A stretch of 64,000 nucleotides of DNA, from positions 682,001 through 746,000 of the forward strand of contig JAAKBF010000014.1 in assembly GCA_012656075.1 (NCBI GenBank), read 5' to 3'. Each line of letters starts with the position of its first letter. The stretch's first letter is position 1. The stretch comes from Phytophthora hibernalis (taxonomy: Eukaryota > Oomycota > Peronosporomycetes > Peronosporales > Peronosporaceae). The translations under genes were made by a program, and so were the position numbers. This document shows positions 1-11,640 of this stretch, one piece after another. The notes beneath the pieces were generated by a model, which saw only the letters and a list, made by a program, of their open reading frames with translations, was not told the origin of the DNA and did not search any database.

Positions 1-819
1 TCCTTCGCCGGCGGTGGCACTGGCAAATTTTGTCACCACTCATTTAACGACTGCTTAATTGAGTTCCATATTTCTCTATCCCCCACGTCTACAACGCGTG
101 GTACATCTTTTGAGTCGATGTAAGTTAGTTGTCAAAACTGGCTCTTCATACTGAAACCAACACGAGCGCATTTTTCTAGCAGAAAGATTTCTCCGCCACT
201 CGAAGCAGGCAAATCGAAGCAGCTCTGGTGGCAGTACAGATCCCGTTGTCGGCAAGACAAAGAAAACCAAGCTGATGCATGGAGTCATCGTAAGCGTTTA
301 TATGGAGTCTCGGCACCACTCATATGACGTACGGTGGGGTGATGGAGTACTTCAGCGCATCTCGGCGCGTGTTGTTACCGCTCAAAACCGACAGAACCAC
401 AACTAGAGCCGAGAGAAGCCACGGAGAGTAGGCATGATGCTGCGAACCATGGCGATGATTCTCACATAGCGGGGTGTCAGCGTTATAACGGAGAGGGTCC
501 GAACGAGAGTGAGAGCGTCATAGGCGACGCCATCGAGACTGAGGAGGTGCTTGAAGGGGGCCCAAAGAGTGGAGAGCTAGGCGATGGTTCAGCTATTGCA
601 AACGAACGGCTGTAGGGCCCATTCCCCATGCATTGCAGTATGTGGTGGATCATGTACAACGCAAAACAGCAATTCACTGACCGGAAGAGCTTCAATTAGG
701 CATTCGCAGTGTTTTACAGTACTTTATCTGTGCCTCCCCACGTCAACACTTCACCCAAGCCACTTGCACACAAATATAAACCCTCAGCGACGCCACAAAC
801 ACGTCATTTCGAAGGGCGA
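1..819. other. No confident gene; left-edge unassigned DNA
   Basis: I see no recognisable protein family, RNA gene or long repeat here. Short open frames exist on both strands but none carries a motif I can name. It lies immediately upstream of the piggyBac relic and may be part of that element or of its decayed flank. Confidence 0.5.
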
Positions 820-2640
820 CTTACTTCGCTGTATTGGGTTGAAGCTCGCAATGGCTCTCGCTCCGTGTGAAGAGCCTCTGAGCGTTTACTGGGATAGAGA
901 CGAAACTGAAGGGGAGATTGGGCCACGTATTAATTTCGGAGAGCGATATGGCATGTCGCACCATTCCTTTGAGGACGTCTTCGCAGCTTTTACTCTAGTT
1001 GACGAAGCTATCATATCGGCGACCCGTGGCGACCGATTAGAGGATTTATTGATGCCTTCAGCCAACGATGACAACAAGTCATCTCTCCTGGTTAGGGTGC
1101 ACAACGACAAACACAGAAGCGTTATCAGACACAGGTTGGGAAAGCACAGCAATCACACTACGACTAGCAGATCACTACAAGGGTACTGGTCGCACAGTCA
1201 TTGCTGACAGCGCCTTTGCTTCAGTAACATTTCTTGCTCAATTAGAAGCGCTTCTAGGGTTGCACTTCATGGGAATGGTTAAGACAGCAAGTAAAGAGTA
1301 TCGAAAACAAGCCCTGAATGAATGATATCAAGGCGGTCCGAAACGAGGCAGCTTTGCAGCGTATGTGAGCAAGACACCGAAGCAAACAAACTTTTTCTGG
1401 TACAGGAGAAAACGTTCCTAAAAATGCACCTAAAATGCACTAAAAGTCCTAATGTAAATTACCCGATTTCGATAATTTGCTCTGAAATCGGCCTAAATTA
1501 CCACCAGGTAATTTACCATTCAATAGTCAAAACAAGTACTACGTAGTAAATACCTCGCAGGGGACAACCTTGACTCTTCATTCTGCATTCTACTATGGAG
1601 CTCAACGGCTACTGCCAGCACAAGGCTGGGGAGATCAATAGCGCCTGCTGGGCCTAGTTGACAAGGCACCATCCAAACAGTGTCTCGGAGCTCGTTCCCG
1701 CAGCGTCACGGCGAAGGCAGGGGCAGAGCCCCCCGCCGGAGACGAAAGCGTGAGGACAATACGTGAGGCCGGAGGTTCTATCTCCATATCGCGAGCAAAG
1801 CGAACCGCGGGGGCGCCGGAGGAGCGCCCAGGCAAGCGAAGTGCAGCTGGTAACGAGAGGATCGCGGATAATTTGCTCTAAAAACCGATCTAAAAACTGC
1901 AATATACCGTGATATCTTACGGTATTTATTAGGACTTTTAGTGCATTTTAGGTGCATTTTTAGAAACGTTATTTCCGGCATCTTTTTCTGGGCCGATAAA
2001 AAGCCCAAGATGATTATCTTGAGCAGAGGAACTACACTTCCTGGGAACGACAGCGTTCGCACCCGACACCGCAAAATTGTAACCAATGGCCAAGAGACTA
2101 CTGACAAATTGGAGCTGTTCATTCATCGTCCGCAGATGATCGAACTATTTTTCTCGCGCTTTTCGGCAATTGAGTGCATGACTATTATCGTCAAGGCTCA
2201 CTTCGCTTGGAGCGTGAGTGGGCTAGCCAAACTTAGTGGCATCGATTGTTTGCAACCTTGGCAGGGATGGCAGTCAACGATTCTTACCTATTAATAGCCT
2301 ACCGCTATCTCGAGCTTCATGGCGGATTATCCGCTGTCTGCGATTTTGGCACTTTCAAACGTCGACTGGCGTACAATCCCATTTTTAATGACTTCCTGCA
2401 GGAGAGGTCGACACGAGACCTCGTGTTCAATAATGCCGATGAAGTCGTCGACGACGGGAGCCGTCACAGGTTGGCATTTGTAGATCAGCCACTTAACAAC
2501 AAGGTGCAAAAGACTAGAAATCGAGCACAGCGATGCTGCAGAATGTACAAGCGACGGTGCTCTTACTACTGCGGGGCTGCTCACAGCCGATTCAAGATGC
2601 GTTTTATCCATTGTGTAGCTTCGGGACGAAGTGGAACTGC
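820..2640 (+). pseudogene. Degenerate piggyBac-family transposase, split by a MITE
   Basis: PiggyBac transposases (DDE_Tnp_1_7 family) cut and paste DNA at TTAA sites. Visible pieces, in order and in different frames: an N-terminal block with FGERYGMSHHSFED (about 930-975); a block reading PIRGFIDAF (about 1035) that shows a frameshift and a stop; the core GRTVIADSAFASV with the family aspartate (about 1182-1220) followed by GMVKTA; DKKPKMIILSRGTTLPG (about 1998-2048); ATLAGMAVNDSYLL (about 2250); and a C-terminal Cys-rich stretch RCCRMYKRRCSYYCG (about 2530-2575), as in the piggyBac zinc-ribbon tail. TGA replaces an expected Trp codon near 1321. At least three frame changes plus a 581-bp insertion mean it cannot encode a transposase. 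The family call is confident; exact ends are not, and I did not locate terminal repeats. Confidence 0.8.
1401..1981. mobile_element. MITE-like non-autonomous DNA element with 10-bp target duplication
   Basis: Arms at 1411-1453 and 1928-1970 are inverted copies differing at one position. Outside them, the 10-base word CTTTTTCTGG is present at 1391-1400 and again at 1982-1991. Removing 1401-1981 plus one copy of this word joins the piggyBac frame cleanly (TNFFW followed by ADKKPKM), so the 10-mer behaves as a target-site duplication. Ten bases fits the 8-11 bp duplications of Mutator-like elements. The interior holds no convincing gene; its middle (about 1680-1870) is GC-rich and the flanks are AT-rich. 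Confidence 0.75.
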
Positions 2641-2976
2641 TACGCTCAGCATGTTCATCTAGCACCGTGCAAAGAAATTAAGCTTAATATTTGTATGGGA
2701 TCGAGCTGACCTTGTTTTTGTAAGCTTTCTTAAAGTTCTGCTTATACCACGCATGGAACAGCTGCGTGGTACGACTAGTGTGGGGGATAGAGATTAAGTA
2801 AGATGAGGCGATGACGTGTGGTGCAGTAATTTCGAGTTTCGGCGTTCACCTCAACTAGTACTACAAGGACTGATGATTCACGGTACTAACTCGGCCGGGT
2901 GACGAATCCGTCGTCTTAGGACCCGAAATTGAGAGCAAAATCGAGTCTGATACCTGTAATGGGGCCACCTGACAGG
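2641..2976. other. Unassigned DNA between piggyBac relic and solo LTR
   Basis: No gene or repeat recognised. It may include the 3' end of the piggyBac element. Confidence 0.4.
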
Positions 2977-3376
2977 GGGCGACCATTGTTTTCTGTGGTG
3001 TGGTTCACACCATTGGTGTCCGCCACACGCGTGGTGTGTGGCACGTCAAGGACTTAAGCAGTACTTCGGTTGTACCTAAGAAGTACTTCTGTTGTATTAA
3101 AAAGCAGTACATCAAATGGGTGGCTCCCACTTGGACAGATCAGAATAGACGAGTATTCAGTATGCAGATAGTTAGCAGTAGTTTGAAACCACAACAGTGT
3201 TCTTAACATAAAGCAGTTTAACTCTAACCCGGAAGTTCGCAAGTCAATTGGTACTCGGTGCCATATTGGACAGGAAGGCCAGGCCTTTGGCAGCTTACAG
3301 CATGAACGCCAGGCGTCTGTTGTGATTATCGCGTTAACGCTTCCTCTAAAGCTAAGGTGCGTGTGACCCCGTCACA
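2977..3376 (+). mobile_element. Solo LTR of a gypsy-type retrotransposon
   Basis: About 400 bp closely matching 20864-21265 in the same orientation. The second copy is followed by a primer-binding-like TGGTAGCACTTG and a gag gene, which identifies this repeat as an LTR. The copy here is followed by unrelated DNA with no gag, so it looks like a solo LTR left by recombination. Small substitutions separate the copies. No clear target-site duplication was seen. Confidence 0.75.
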
Positions 3377-4880
3377 ATACCAGCTCGGCGGATCTTCCGG
3401 ATACGATTAACCGAACGCCAGCCAAACCTCAAAGTCGACACCAGGCTGGAGGGGAACCGAACTCAGCCGAAGGGTGGGAGAGATTGATAACGACTCGAGC
3501 TCACTTGGCATTTGTATTGGACCTCGTCGGAGCCCGACGGCAGAGTTGGAGAGGCGTTGATCGAGCTCCAAGTGTTGCTGAAACTCGGCTGAAGAGTCGC
3601 CGAGCTCGGCCGAGGGGTGGGAAAGATCCATAACGACCGCCGCACAGTTGAAGACTGTATGGAAGCGTGACAATGGACAACGACCGAATTCAAGGGGCAT
3701 CTATCGGATGCCAGAGCCGCCGAACTCTGCTGAAGAGGCGGGAGCGGTCTAAACGACCTGTTTTCATTTGATATTTGTAAAAGATATTTAGAAACCCAAG
3801 AAAAGGACCTTGCAGGTCCTCATAAGATAACAGAATCAACATAGCAGAAATTTCTAAGTCCAAGACAAGTGTAGACCTCTCCGGTAAGTCCCTGTACGTG
3901 ACGGATTACGACTGCTGTCGACACCCGAGAGGCATAGCTTGTAGGGTGTTGACTGGTAGCGCCAAGAGGAAACGGTCGGCCCGGGGAAGGGCGCATCACA
4001 CCAAGCGTGAAGACAAATTTCGCCGAACTCGGCGAGTCGGTACTCCGGATAGCCTGGGCGCCATGACACTTTTAGCCGAGTAGCTTTTGCCTCGGCGACC
4101 CGTAAAGGGCTAGCGCGCCGTCGTTCATCCTTAGGTGGAGGGCACAGGAAGTCGTGAACAAAGCCAGCCGAGTTTGGTTGGTCTCTAGAAGATTTTTGGC
4201 TGGCTTGATTAGCTGGTATTCGACGGAGACGAGACACTACATGTACCGAAAGGGCCGGATCGCGTGGGGAGCTGACAGCCCAGGCCAACAACGCCGACAT
4301 AACTCTGCGATTGTTGTGATTGCAAGGTAGAAGTCCACGTCTGACGAAGTTGTGTTTTGCAACACCACAGACGTCTCCGGCAGATCGATCCTCTCATTGG
4401 ACTCTGTGATACCTTTTTCTACCAATCAGCAGCGCAAATGAGGCTGGATCGTCGGATCGACGTCGGCTGACATCAAAAGCACGTCTGACGTCGACAGCCC
4501 TACCGCCTTACCCCGCACACTGCGTCTAGGCGCTATGCGACAGATTTCGATGCTCAGAAGAAATATTCAAATAGAGCACCTAGGCGTTATATATCGAATA
4601 TTTATACAACGTCTGAAGGCTACCAATCTGGGTCCTAAAATCTGGCTCAGTCGTGGAGACCTGACCCTCCTACACGGCTGGCTGGAGTTCAAGCCCGCCT
4701 GCGTGCAGTTCACACGAGTGTGTAACGTTAGGGTCTATATTTACTTGGTGACTGTGTTGGAAACGGACGTTTTGCCAAATTAAATTAATTTCTTTTTGTA
4801 ATTACAATTATAGCCGAATATGTTTCTTTTAAAGCAAAAATGGTATGACGAAATATCTAAAGAAAGTAGACATCTACCTT
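3377..4880. other. Unassigned GC-rich DNA with a degenerate internal repeat
   Basis: No recognised gene. A loose repeat of the form CTCGGCYGARGGGTGGGA followed by a gap and TAACGAC recurs at about 3462-3497, 3604-3636 and 3723-3752, each time with a nearby GAGCTC or GAACTC. Spacing is irregular (about 140 and 115 bp), suggesting an old tandem repeat or decayed retroelement leader. Several open frames of 60-150 codons occur on both strands; none has a motif I recognise. Confidence 0.4.
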
Positions 4881-5140
4881 GATAGCAAAGAATGAGCCAC
4901 TGCGCGCAAGCACCACCACCTTTTAGAATTCTCTACATTGTAGACGAACGTCGACACTACCTTGCAGTCTGTGCCGACGGTCTTGACCTCGATGTTCCAG
5001 TTGTGCAGCTTGGACGCAGAAAAGATCTCCAACTTTCCCGAATCGGCACCACCGGTTCTGATCGACTCAGGTACGTCGTATCAATCAGTCCTTCTAAATC
5101 CTCTAGCGAGGCCATGTAGTCACAAAGGTCGGCGATGAAG

Positions 5141-6462
5141 TCATCTCGCGTAGTACCGAGGCCGTGGATGAGGCATGAAAACAGACTTGAGAGTCGAATT
5201 CAGGGCAAGGATTTCCTGGAGGGGTGCGTGAAGCTTCTCTTCGTTGAAAATATCCTTCGACACCAGGCCGCACAGTTGGAATGCCTTCTTGATGTCGTCT
5301 GGAGTGCGTGTCGTCATCCAATCGAGAGTCCACTGACCAACAGCATTGTAGCTCGGGACCTTGGGGTTTCCTGCATGTGTTTGCAGCGCTGGATCCTGGA
5401 GTGCTCTGCCGATGCACTCGTCGTACTTGTCCCTGTAGTATTCTTGGAAGCTGCGGTTCACTGCAACATCAAGCGGCTGCAAAATGTTGGTGAGGTTGGG
5501 CGAGATGATCACATCGAAGATATTTTACCGCTCCAGTCGGCGTGACTCCATCAGCTTGACGTGGCACGCGTAGGAGTCGATCAGGTAGACCACCGGTTCG
5601 CGGTAGGGCTGGGCCTCTTTGCGGCTGTATACGACCTTCTTGGCGTGGTCCAGCAATATCTCGTCACTAAATATGCCCGTGCGATTCACGTCGACGATGA
5701 CACCTTCTGGCACAGTGGGCTTGTTCTTCAACTTCGAGAAGAGAAGGTGCGGAGGCAGCATCGTACCGTCGGCGGCGATATAGAAGGTGGCCGTAAACTG
5801 CTTGTGACTTGTTCCGCCCTTCCGTAGTAGTACCTCACGCGAACCTCTCGTGGCGATGGTGGATTTCGGCTCCGTCTCAAAGTAGCGCGGTACTTGGTCC
5901 ATGTTGATGATGTTCCTTGGTTGGATATTGTGTGCTGCAATAAGTTGCTGGACTCTCTGAATAAAAAGACGGCAGATTTCAGCAGCATCTTCAAGAAGCG
6001 TTCGGGTTGTAGTCTGGCGTCGCGATACCAACCGTTTCCTTTTCTTGAAGCGCGCCAGCCACCCGTCGACGCGTCGAATTTTGGTGCGTCGGGGTCGTGT
6101 AGCTTGCGATGTATGTTCTGTGCTTGAAGTCGAATGTAGCTGTCCTTCACTCGTAGCCCCTTGGCATTTCTATCGAGCACCCAAATGTGAAGTTTCTCCT
6201 CCACTTGCCCGTACTTAGGACCACGGCCTCCACCACATAAACGCCGCACCGATCGCGTTGCGACCTGTCGATTCTTGGAGGCCCCCAGTAGCTTGTGTTG
6301 ATTCTTCCATCATCCTCGTAGCGTTCCTGGAGCGACGCCATGCTTAATCCCAAGGGCGTGGAAGCCACAGCCGGTGACGCCCTCTTTGTACTCTGCAATG
6401 ATGGCGAGCTTGTCTTTAATGATATAGCTTCGACGTGTCGGCTTGGGCTTGACTGTGGCCAT
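5141..6462 (-). pseudogene. Broken pogo/Tigger-type transposase (CENP-B HTH plus DDE_1)
   Basis: Read on the minus strand: an N-terminal psq/HTH-like block with DKLAIIAEYKEG near 6420; a CENP-B/Tc5-like second HTH ending FDASTGGWRASRK near 6060; then the DDE_1 catalytic core. All three acidic positions are visible: INMDQVPRYFE (first Asp, about 5900), VYLIDSYACHV (second, about 5580) and NILQPLDVAVNRSF (third, about 5470). Defects: a frameshift near 6030-6060 (the ancestral frame resumes at MVSRRQTTT), another upstream near 6310-6400, and an in-frame TAA at 5525-5527. Pogo transposases excise and insert at TA dinucleotides. Catalytic residues are retained, so this is a relatively young wreck. 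Terminal repeats not found. Confidence 0.8.
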
Positions 6463-6582
6463 CGCTGTAGAATTGAAAATGAGAGCTACGATAGCTGCCA
6501 ACTTTGGTGTAATGAGTGGCGACGGGGTTGGCATTGTAAGCTCGATCACCGGAAGCCAAACTACTGGTAGTCGTTGCCCCAA

Positions 6583-6906
6583 GAATCGGACTTAGGAAGA
6601 ATAGTGCAAAACGTTACAGCTTTAATCGAATTTTTATCTTTGAATTTTAAAAATCAAATATTCGAATAAAGCGCTTGGGTGCGGTAAGTCGGTACCAGCT
6701 ACAGTTCAAAACCTTTTTGTCTACATACCCTTGCTATGTCAATTCCGAATCACAACGACTTCGATGAACACTATATGTACACTACAGCTCATGACCTGTT
6801 AGAGCGCATACCCTCCACATTCCATTCCCTTGCTGCGTGGTGGTGGTACCTCGCCAGGGTTCCAAAACCTCTCCCATCTTTGCCATACAGTCGGCAAGTG
6901 TCATAA
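6583..6906. other. Upstream region of the SAPS/PH/FYVE gene
   Basis: AT-rich to about 6790, then rising GC. The frame of the downstream gene is closed by TAA at 6904-6906, so any further 5' coding must be in an upstream exon here or beyond. I could not place a convincing splice acceptor or initiator. Confidence 0.4.
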
Positions 6907-9900
6907 ACTGGAAGCCAAACGAGCGATGCTGGAGAAGACGCCTCCAGGCTCGGCGCCTGCGTCCCCACAAGCAGCGAGGCCTCGTTCCAGCAGGAACGCA
7001 AGCAGGCGGCGGAGCAGGTGCGCGCCAACATCGAGAAGTTCGTGGACGGCCTCATGAGCGACCAGTTCTCGCTGGCGCAGCTGCTGAACGAGAGCTTCTC
7101 GCTCGAGATGCTCGAGCTGCTCTTCAAGCGCATGACGAGTCGCCTGCGCGGCATCATCTTCTCCAGGGACAAGACGCTGGAGCTCATGCGCCTGACGCTG
7201 GACGCCGCAGCCCCCGCGCACACGCGCGCCATGGCCGCGCAGTTCCTCGTCGTGGGCGGCGCCATGAACGCCATCCAGGCCTGCGCGCCCGGCCAGCCGC
7301 ACCAATGCGCCGACTTCTGGGAATCGATCTTTGACACGCTGCAGCGGGAGGCCGACGGCGTCTCCTCCAGGTGCGACACGCCGCTGCGGCGCAAGGAGCG
7401 ACTGGCGTCCGTGGCCGAGCTGGAGGAGCTCATCCAGGTGGCCGTGCAGGTGTTCGAGAAGGACGGCGCGCAGACGCTACAGCAGAGCTTCGCGGAGCAC
7501 GAGGAGACACAGACGGAGCACGAGCACGAGAGGCGACGCAAGTCCTCGGCCAGGTCCTCGCTGGGCGCGGATGCGGACGCCTCGAGGGCCGTTGTGTCCC
7601 CGTTGCCGTCGCCTGCCAATGGAGGCGGCAAGTTGCTGTCTGAAGCGGCCAATGGGCACGCCGTCGTGCAACGAGACAGTGCCGAGATTTCAGGCGCGAC
7701 CGAGAACGAGGAGGACTCGGACTCGGATGACGTGGACGACGCCGACATTCCAGCGCCACTGACGACGGAGGTGAACGAGACGGCCATGTACGGCATCTTC
7801 AGCCACGACTCGGCCAACTTTGCGTCGCAGATTCTGCGCTACTTTGCCATCCGAGGACAGAAGGGCGCGTGCATCTTGCACTTCTTGGCGGACCACCCGG
7901 CGACGGTGGATATGCTGCTGGCCAATATCGGCCACGACGACATCCGCACGCTGCTGCTGCACCTCGTGTACGCGGAGCACTCGGAGGCGGCCATCACGTC
8001 GCTGTTCGAGACACACATGATGCAAAAGTTGATCCAGAAACAAGTGACTTTTTCTCCGCCTCGCAACGCCTTCGAGCGGGACTGCATTGAAAACACCTTC
8101 CTGTTGCTGCGAGATATCGTTCATGCGCCGTATTTGACAGGACGCGGCGTAGCCATCTCGGCCAAGACCATTCCGCTGGACAAGATCACAGGCCAGGATG
8201 AGTACGTGTCGATCTGCGGCGCCTCGCGCGAGACGGCCAACTCGGCTCTGCGCAAGTATACGTCTCGCAAGGTTCGACGGCTCATCCACTTGTTTATGCA
8301 GGAGCATCAAGCAGCGCTGGAACATCTCTTCGTGCAGATGATTAAAGAACTTACGTTCTGGAGTACGCCGATGACACGTGAGCGACGAGGTAGCGCAGCA
8401 TCGCTCGAGTCGCTGATGCTGCTGTCGCAGGGACACCCACGCCCGACGTGTATCACGATGCTTATGCACCTCTTCGAGTTGACCGAGACTGTTGAATTCA
8501 CTGATACTCGTAACAATGGTGGTAACTCGGCATCGTCGGTGGGCATTGACTGCCTCAACTTTTTGTGCTCCACGCACCTAATGCGCAAGGGTAATCTGCT
8601 GGTAAAGAAAAAGCTGAAAAATGAACTGCAGCAATGCCAGGTAAGTCTGAATTGCATGATGGGACTTCGTATGACTGCAGTGCGTGAGGATCAGCCAAAG
8701 CCAACGAACCTGGATCAAGGATTCACTCCAAATCTAGGCAACCAGAGCGTTATCACGCTCGATGAGATGGAGAACGCACAAAGCTCGGATTGGCACGAGT
8801 TCGGATTCAGCGTGACCGTGAAAAAGAAATTACCCGACGCAAGCAAAAGCTCATCTGCTTCTCACAACACAGTTGTGACGCCTGCGAATGCCATGGTGCA
8901 TCACCAACGACGCAACGGCAAGGACGACGGAGGCTCGACGATGGAAGTGAAATCCATTGAGTACTTTGCTGCGTCGTCTGAAGAGGAGAAGCAGGCATGG
9001 ATTACGCTGCTGCAGGCAGTGATTGATGGCGACTTGAACGAGTTGGAAATCTTTTGCAGTGATGACTGGCGCAGCAACGTGCGCGAGTATCGACGTCTGC
9101 GCGAGTGCCTCATCACGTGCATGGAGCGCAAGGGACACGAACTCATGATTTTCCTGAAACAAGTGATCACATTCAATACGCGAAGAGCTTCTGGGTTTCA
9201 TCTCTGGTCTGTGGTGAAATGCTTGAACTCCGTGCTATCGAACGAGTCGAAGCGTCTGGATCGGATGTTCGTAGGTGCCCACGTGATCACAACACTGATC
9301 ACGTGCTTTGAGAAGTACCCGATGTGGAATTTGCTGCTAGGTGAGATCACCAAGATGTTGGTATTTTGCATTGGTGATTTCAAGAGCAAGCGCTCACGTA
9401 AGTGCCCCATTGTCGGTCGCATCCTGCAGACAGAGGGAGATGATGCTGAATTGGCACCCTTGCTTTGCAAGGTATACCTTAACCGAGACTCGGTCAAAAT
9501 CGACGGAGAGCAGGAATATGACAGCATGGTTGGTACTGATGCCATTTCAAATTTAAAGCTGATCATGGAGGCTTTGAAGATGTGCTACAAGGACCCGAAA
9601 ACGAGGAGCCAGGAGCGTATTCAATGCGATATGAAATCTAACCCCGTGTGGCGAAAGTTAATCCAGGCGTCTGACGAGATGGCCAAGAAGGACCCACTCA
9701 GCTGCATCTTGACGGTGGGAACGCCACCCGCCCTTTCTCCTGCGGATCTCTCCAACTCGACTACACAGCCGTTTGGAACGGCTGGGCCCACGCCACCCAC
9801 GTTCCAGGAAGACATCATCAACCAGATTAGCCGGCCAAGCTATTCTACTGCCCACGGCTTTGGATCGTCGTTCTTGGAGGGTGATGGCTGTGCATTTGGA

Positions 9901-10870
9901 TACTTGTTCAAAGAGCGTCATGATGGCCGTGAGTGGAAGAAAGCGCTCGTTGTGTATGAATACGTTTCATACAAGCTTTGGTACTTCTACCCGAGCGAAG
10001 TGGACGAGACGCATGCGATTCAGTGGAAGTGGATCGTCCCGCTGTCCGTCCGCAGCCGCTACACGCACGGCCAAGATGAGACTCACACGTCTGTGGGCCA
10101 CCACGGCCTGTACATTAGTGCCTATGACCACCAGCAATGCGACGTGGACAACAAGGTTTCGGCGAAGGAAATGCATTTCAGCGTCACCAAGCTGGAGGAT
10201 CGGGATCTGTGGAAAGACTTGCTGTCTAACGCGGCTGACACAATTCAGCAAATGTGCCGGGATTACTCGGTGTTATCTCAGAAACTCAAGAAACCGGACA
10301 AGAAGACGGTGACTCACTGCCAAGACCCGACATGCAACACACCGTTCAAGCTGTTCCGCCGCCCGCACTCGTGCAAGCGTTGCGGCAAGTGGATGTGCGC
10401 AAAGTGCACCTCGCAGCGCATGTCAATTCCAGAAGTGGGTCTGCTGCACCCGGTGCGTCACTGCCGCGCATGTTTCGAAGCCCACGGCGGTGCGCACGCG
10501 GAGGTGGAGCCGTTCAACCTTTTCACCTCACCAATACACGAAACAGCAGCACCTCACACGACATCAGTGCGAGTTTGTCTGCGGCAGCAGCACAGAACGG
10601 CACGCTATCCAACGCAGAGCTGTACGAGCTGGCGCACGGCATGGTTTCTCCTCGCACGATCATGCAGATGAACCGGCGCTTGACACGACTGAGTTCGATC
10701 GAGTCGCCTACTGCAGGGAGGCTGGCGGCGGCTTCCACGTGGACGAGATCAACGCACCTGGCAACCTCGGCGTCGAGAATCTCCCCACGTTCATAGACGA
10801 CGAGGACGAGTTCTCACCGTTCTCGTCACGCCGCAGTCTGCTAAACCCGCGGGAAGACATCCGCGGGTAG
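6907..10870 (+). CDS. SAPS-like repeat protein with PH domains and C-terminal FYVE zinc finger
   Basis: A GC-rich frame is open from 6907; the first in-frame ATG is at 7054, yet the sequence already looks coding upstream, so the true start is unresolved (upstream exon or frameshift). Roughly 7771-8125 (ETAMYGIFSHD through FLLLRDIVHAP) resembles the SAPS domain of PP6/Sit4 phosphatase regulatory subunits. About 8590-9030 ends in EEEKQAWITLLQAVI, typical of a PH-domain C-terminal helix; a second PH domain spans about 9890-10250. A FYVE-type finger follows at 10315-10480 with four cysteine pairs (CQDPTC, CKRC, CAKC, CRAC) and RRPHSCKRCG in place of R(R/K)HHCRxCG; FYVE domains usually bind PI3P on endosomes. 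Around 10515 and again around 10720 the sensible reading moves by one base, ending at 10870. Those are two late frameshifts or assembly errors. Only the SAPS link is tentative. Confidence 0.85.
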
Positions 10871-11337
10871 GTAGACCAAGTGCTATTTACCAGCGGGTGT
10901 TCAAAAGGTTCGGTCAACATAGAATTTGCTAAGGTGAAGAGGTAGCTTAGGCTGGTAGATAGTAAGAAGTACGAGGCTTCACTGCGGCCAAGTGGAAGGA
11001 AATAGGCCTCGACTCAGGAAGTGCAAGAAACAATTCTGAACAATAAAAACTTTTTTTTTAATTTACAAAATTTCTTTTGTAATTTCCCAATAGACACTCA
11101 TTTTGTCATTGCATGTCGATGCAGGCCACAGTATGCAAATAGTACTGCAAAGTTATACTTAATTTTTACTTGAAGTAGTAGTTTAAAATACTACAACGTC
11201 ATTTATTGGTTCATTTTCTATGGCAAGACCAACTATACGAACGTAAAACCAACTATCCTTCAACTTAAGCACCTCTTACAGCAACTCTACCACTGACCCC
11301 TAAACCTCCCCTCTGGAGGAGTGGCATGGCAAATGTC

Positions 11338-11390
11338 GAGGTTTAGCACACCGCGCGAAGACTTCGCTTCGCACGTCGAAGCTAAACCTC
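11338..11390. repeat. Inverted repeat, 10-bp arms
   Basis: GAGGTTTAGC at 11338-11347 and its exact complement GCTAAACCTC at 11381-11390 flank a 33-bp GC-rich core with further self-complementarity. Looks like the remnant of a small palindromic element. Confidence 0.6.
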
Positions 11391-11448
11391 TCTGACCAAG
11401 CCCGTTCGTTTGACCCTAGTCTTGCAGCGCTGCGCGCTGCGCTTGATC

Positions 11449-11468
11449 TCGCCGGCCGAAGCCGGCGA
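11449..11468. repeat. Perfect 8-bp-stem hairpin with CGAA loop
   Basis: TCGCCGGC, CGAA, GCCGGCGA in succession. Another short palindromic stretch of alternating GCAGC/GCGCTGC lies just before it (about 11423-11442). Confidence 0.6.
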
Positions 11469-11640
11469 CTTTGGTGCTTTTCAGGAAATAGGGTTATTCG
11501 CCTGCCTTTAACGAGATAGTTCGTCTAGGTAAGCACTTTCATTTTTTATTGCCTGAAAAACGAGGTTTTAAACATTTTCAATTCATCTGGCTAAGGACGT
11601 TTTAAACCTTTATAGAAAATCTCACTCTCAATGGATTGTG

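Larger units (their letters stand above)
10871..11640. other. Intergenic, AT-rich 3' flank of the SAPS/PH/FYVE gene
   Basis: AATAAA-like sequence at about 11041 could serve polyadenylation of the upstream gene. The rest is AT-rich, followed from 11290 by GC-rich inverted repeats (listed separately). No gene seen. Confidence 0.45.

Noticed and set aside
2960..3390. Target-site duplication around the solo LTR
   Set aside because: Flanking bases before 2977 and after 3376 do not match at 4-6 bp under any end placement I tried.
6789..8577. Long minus-strand open frames opposite the SAPS/PH/FYVE gene
   Set aside because: They are GC-bias shadows of a strongly supported plus-strand gene and carry no motifs.
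8641..8680. GTAAGT...CTGCAG interval in the SAPS/PH/FYVE gene, looks like a 40-bp intron
   Set aside because: The frame is open through it, its removal would shift the frame, and 40 bp is shorter than every other intron placed in this window.
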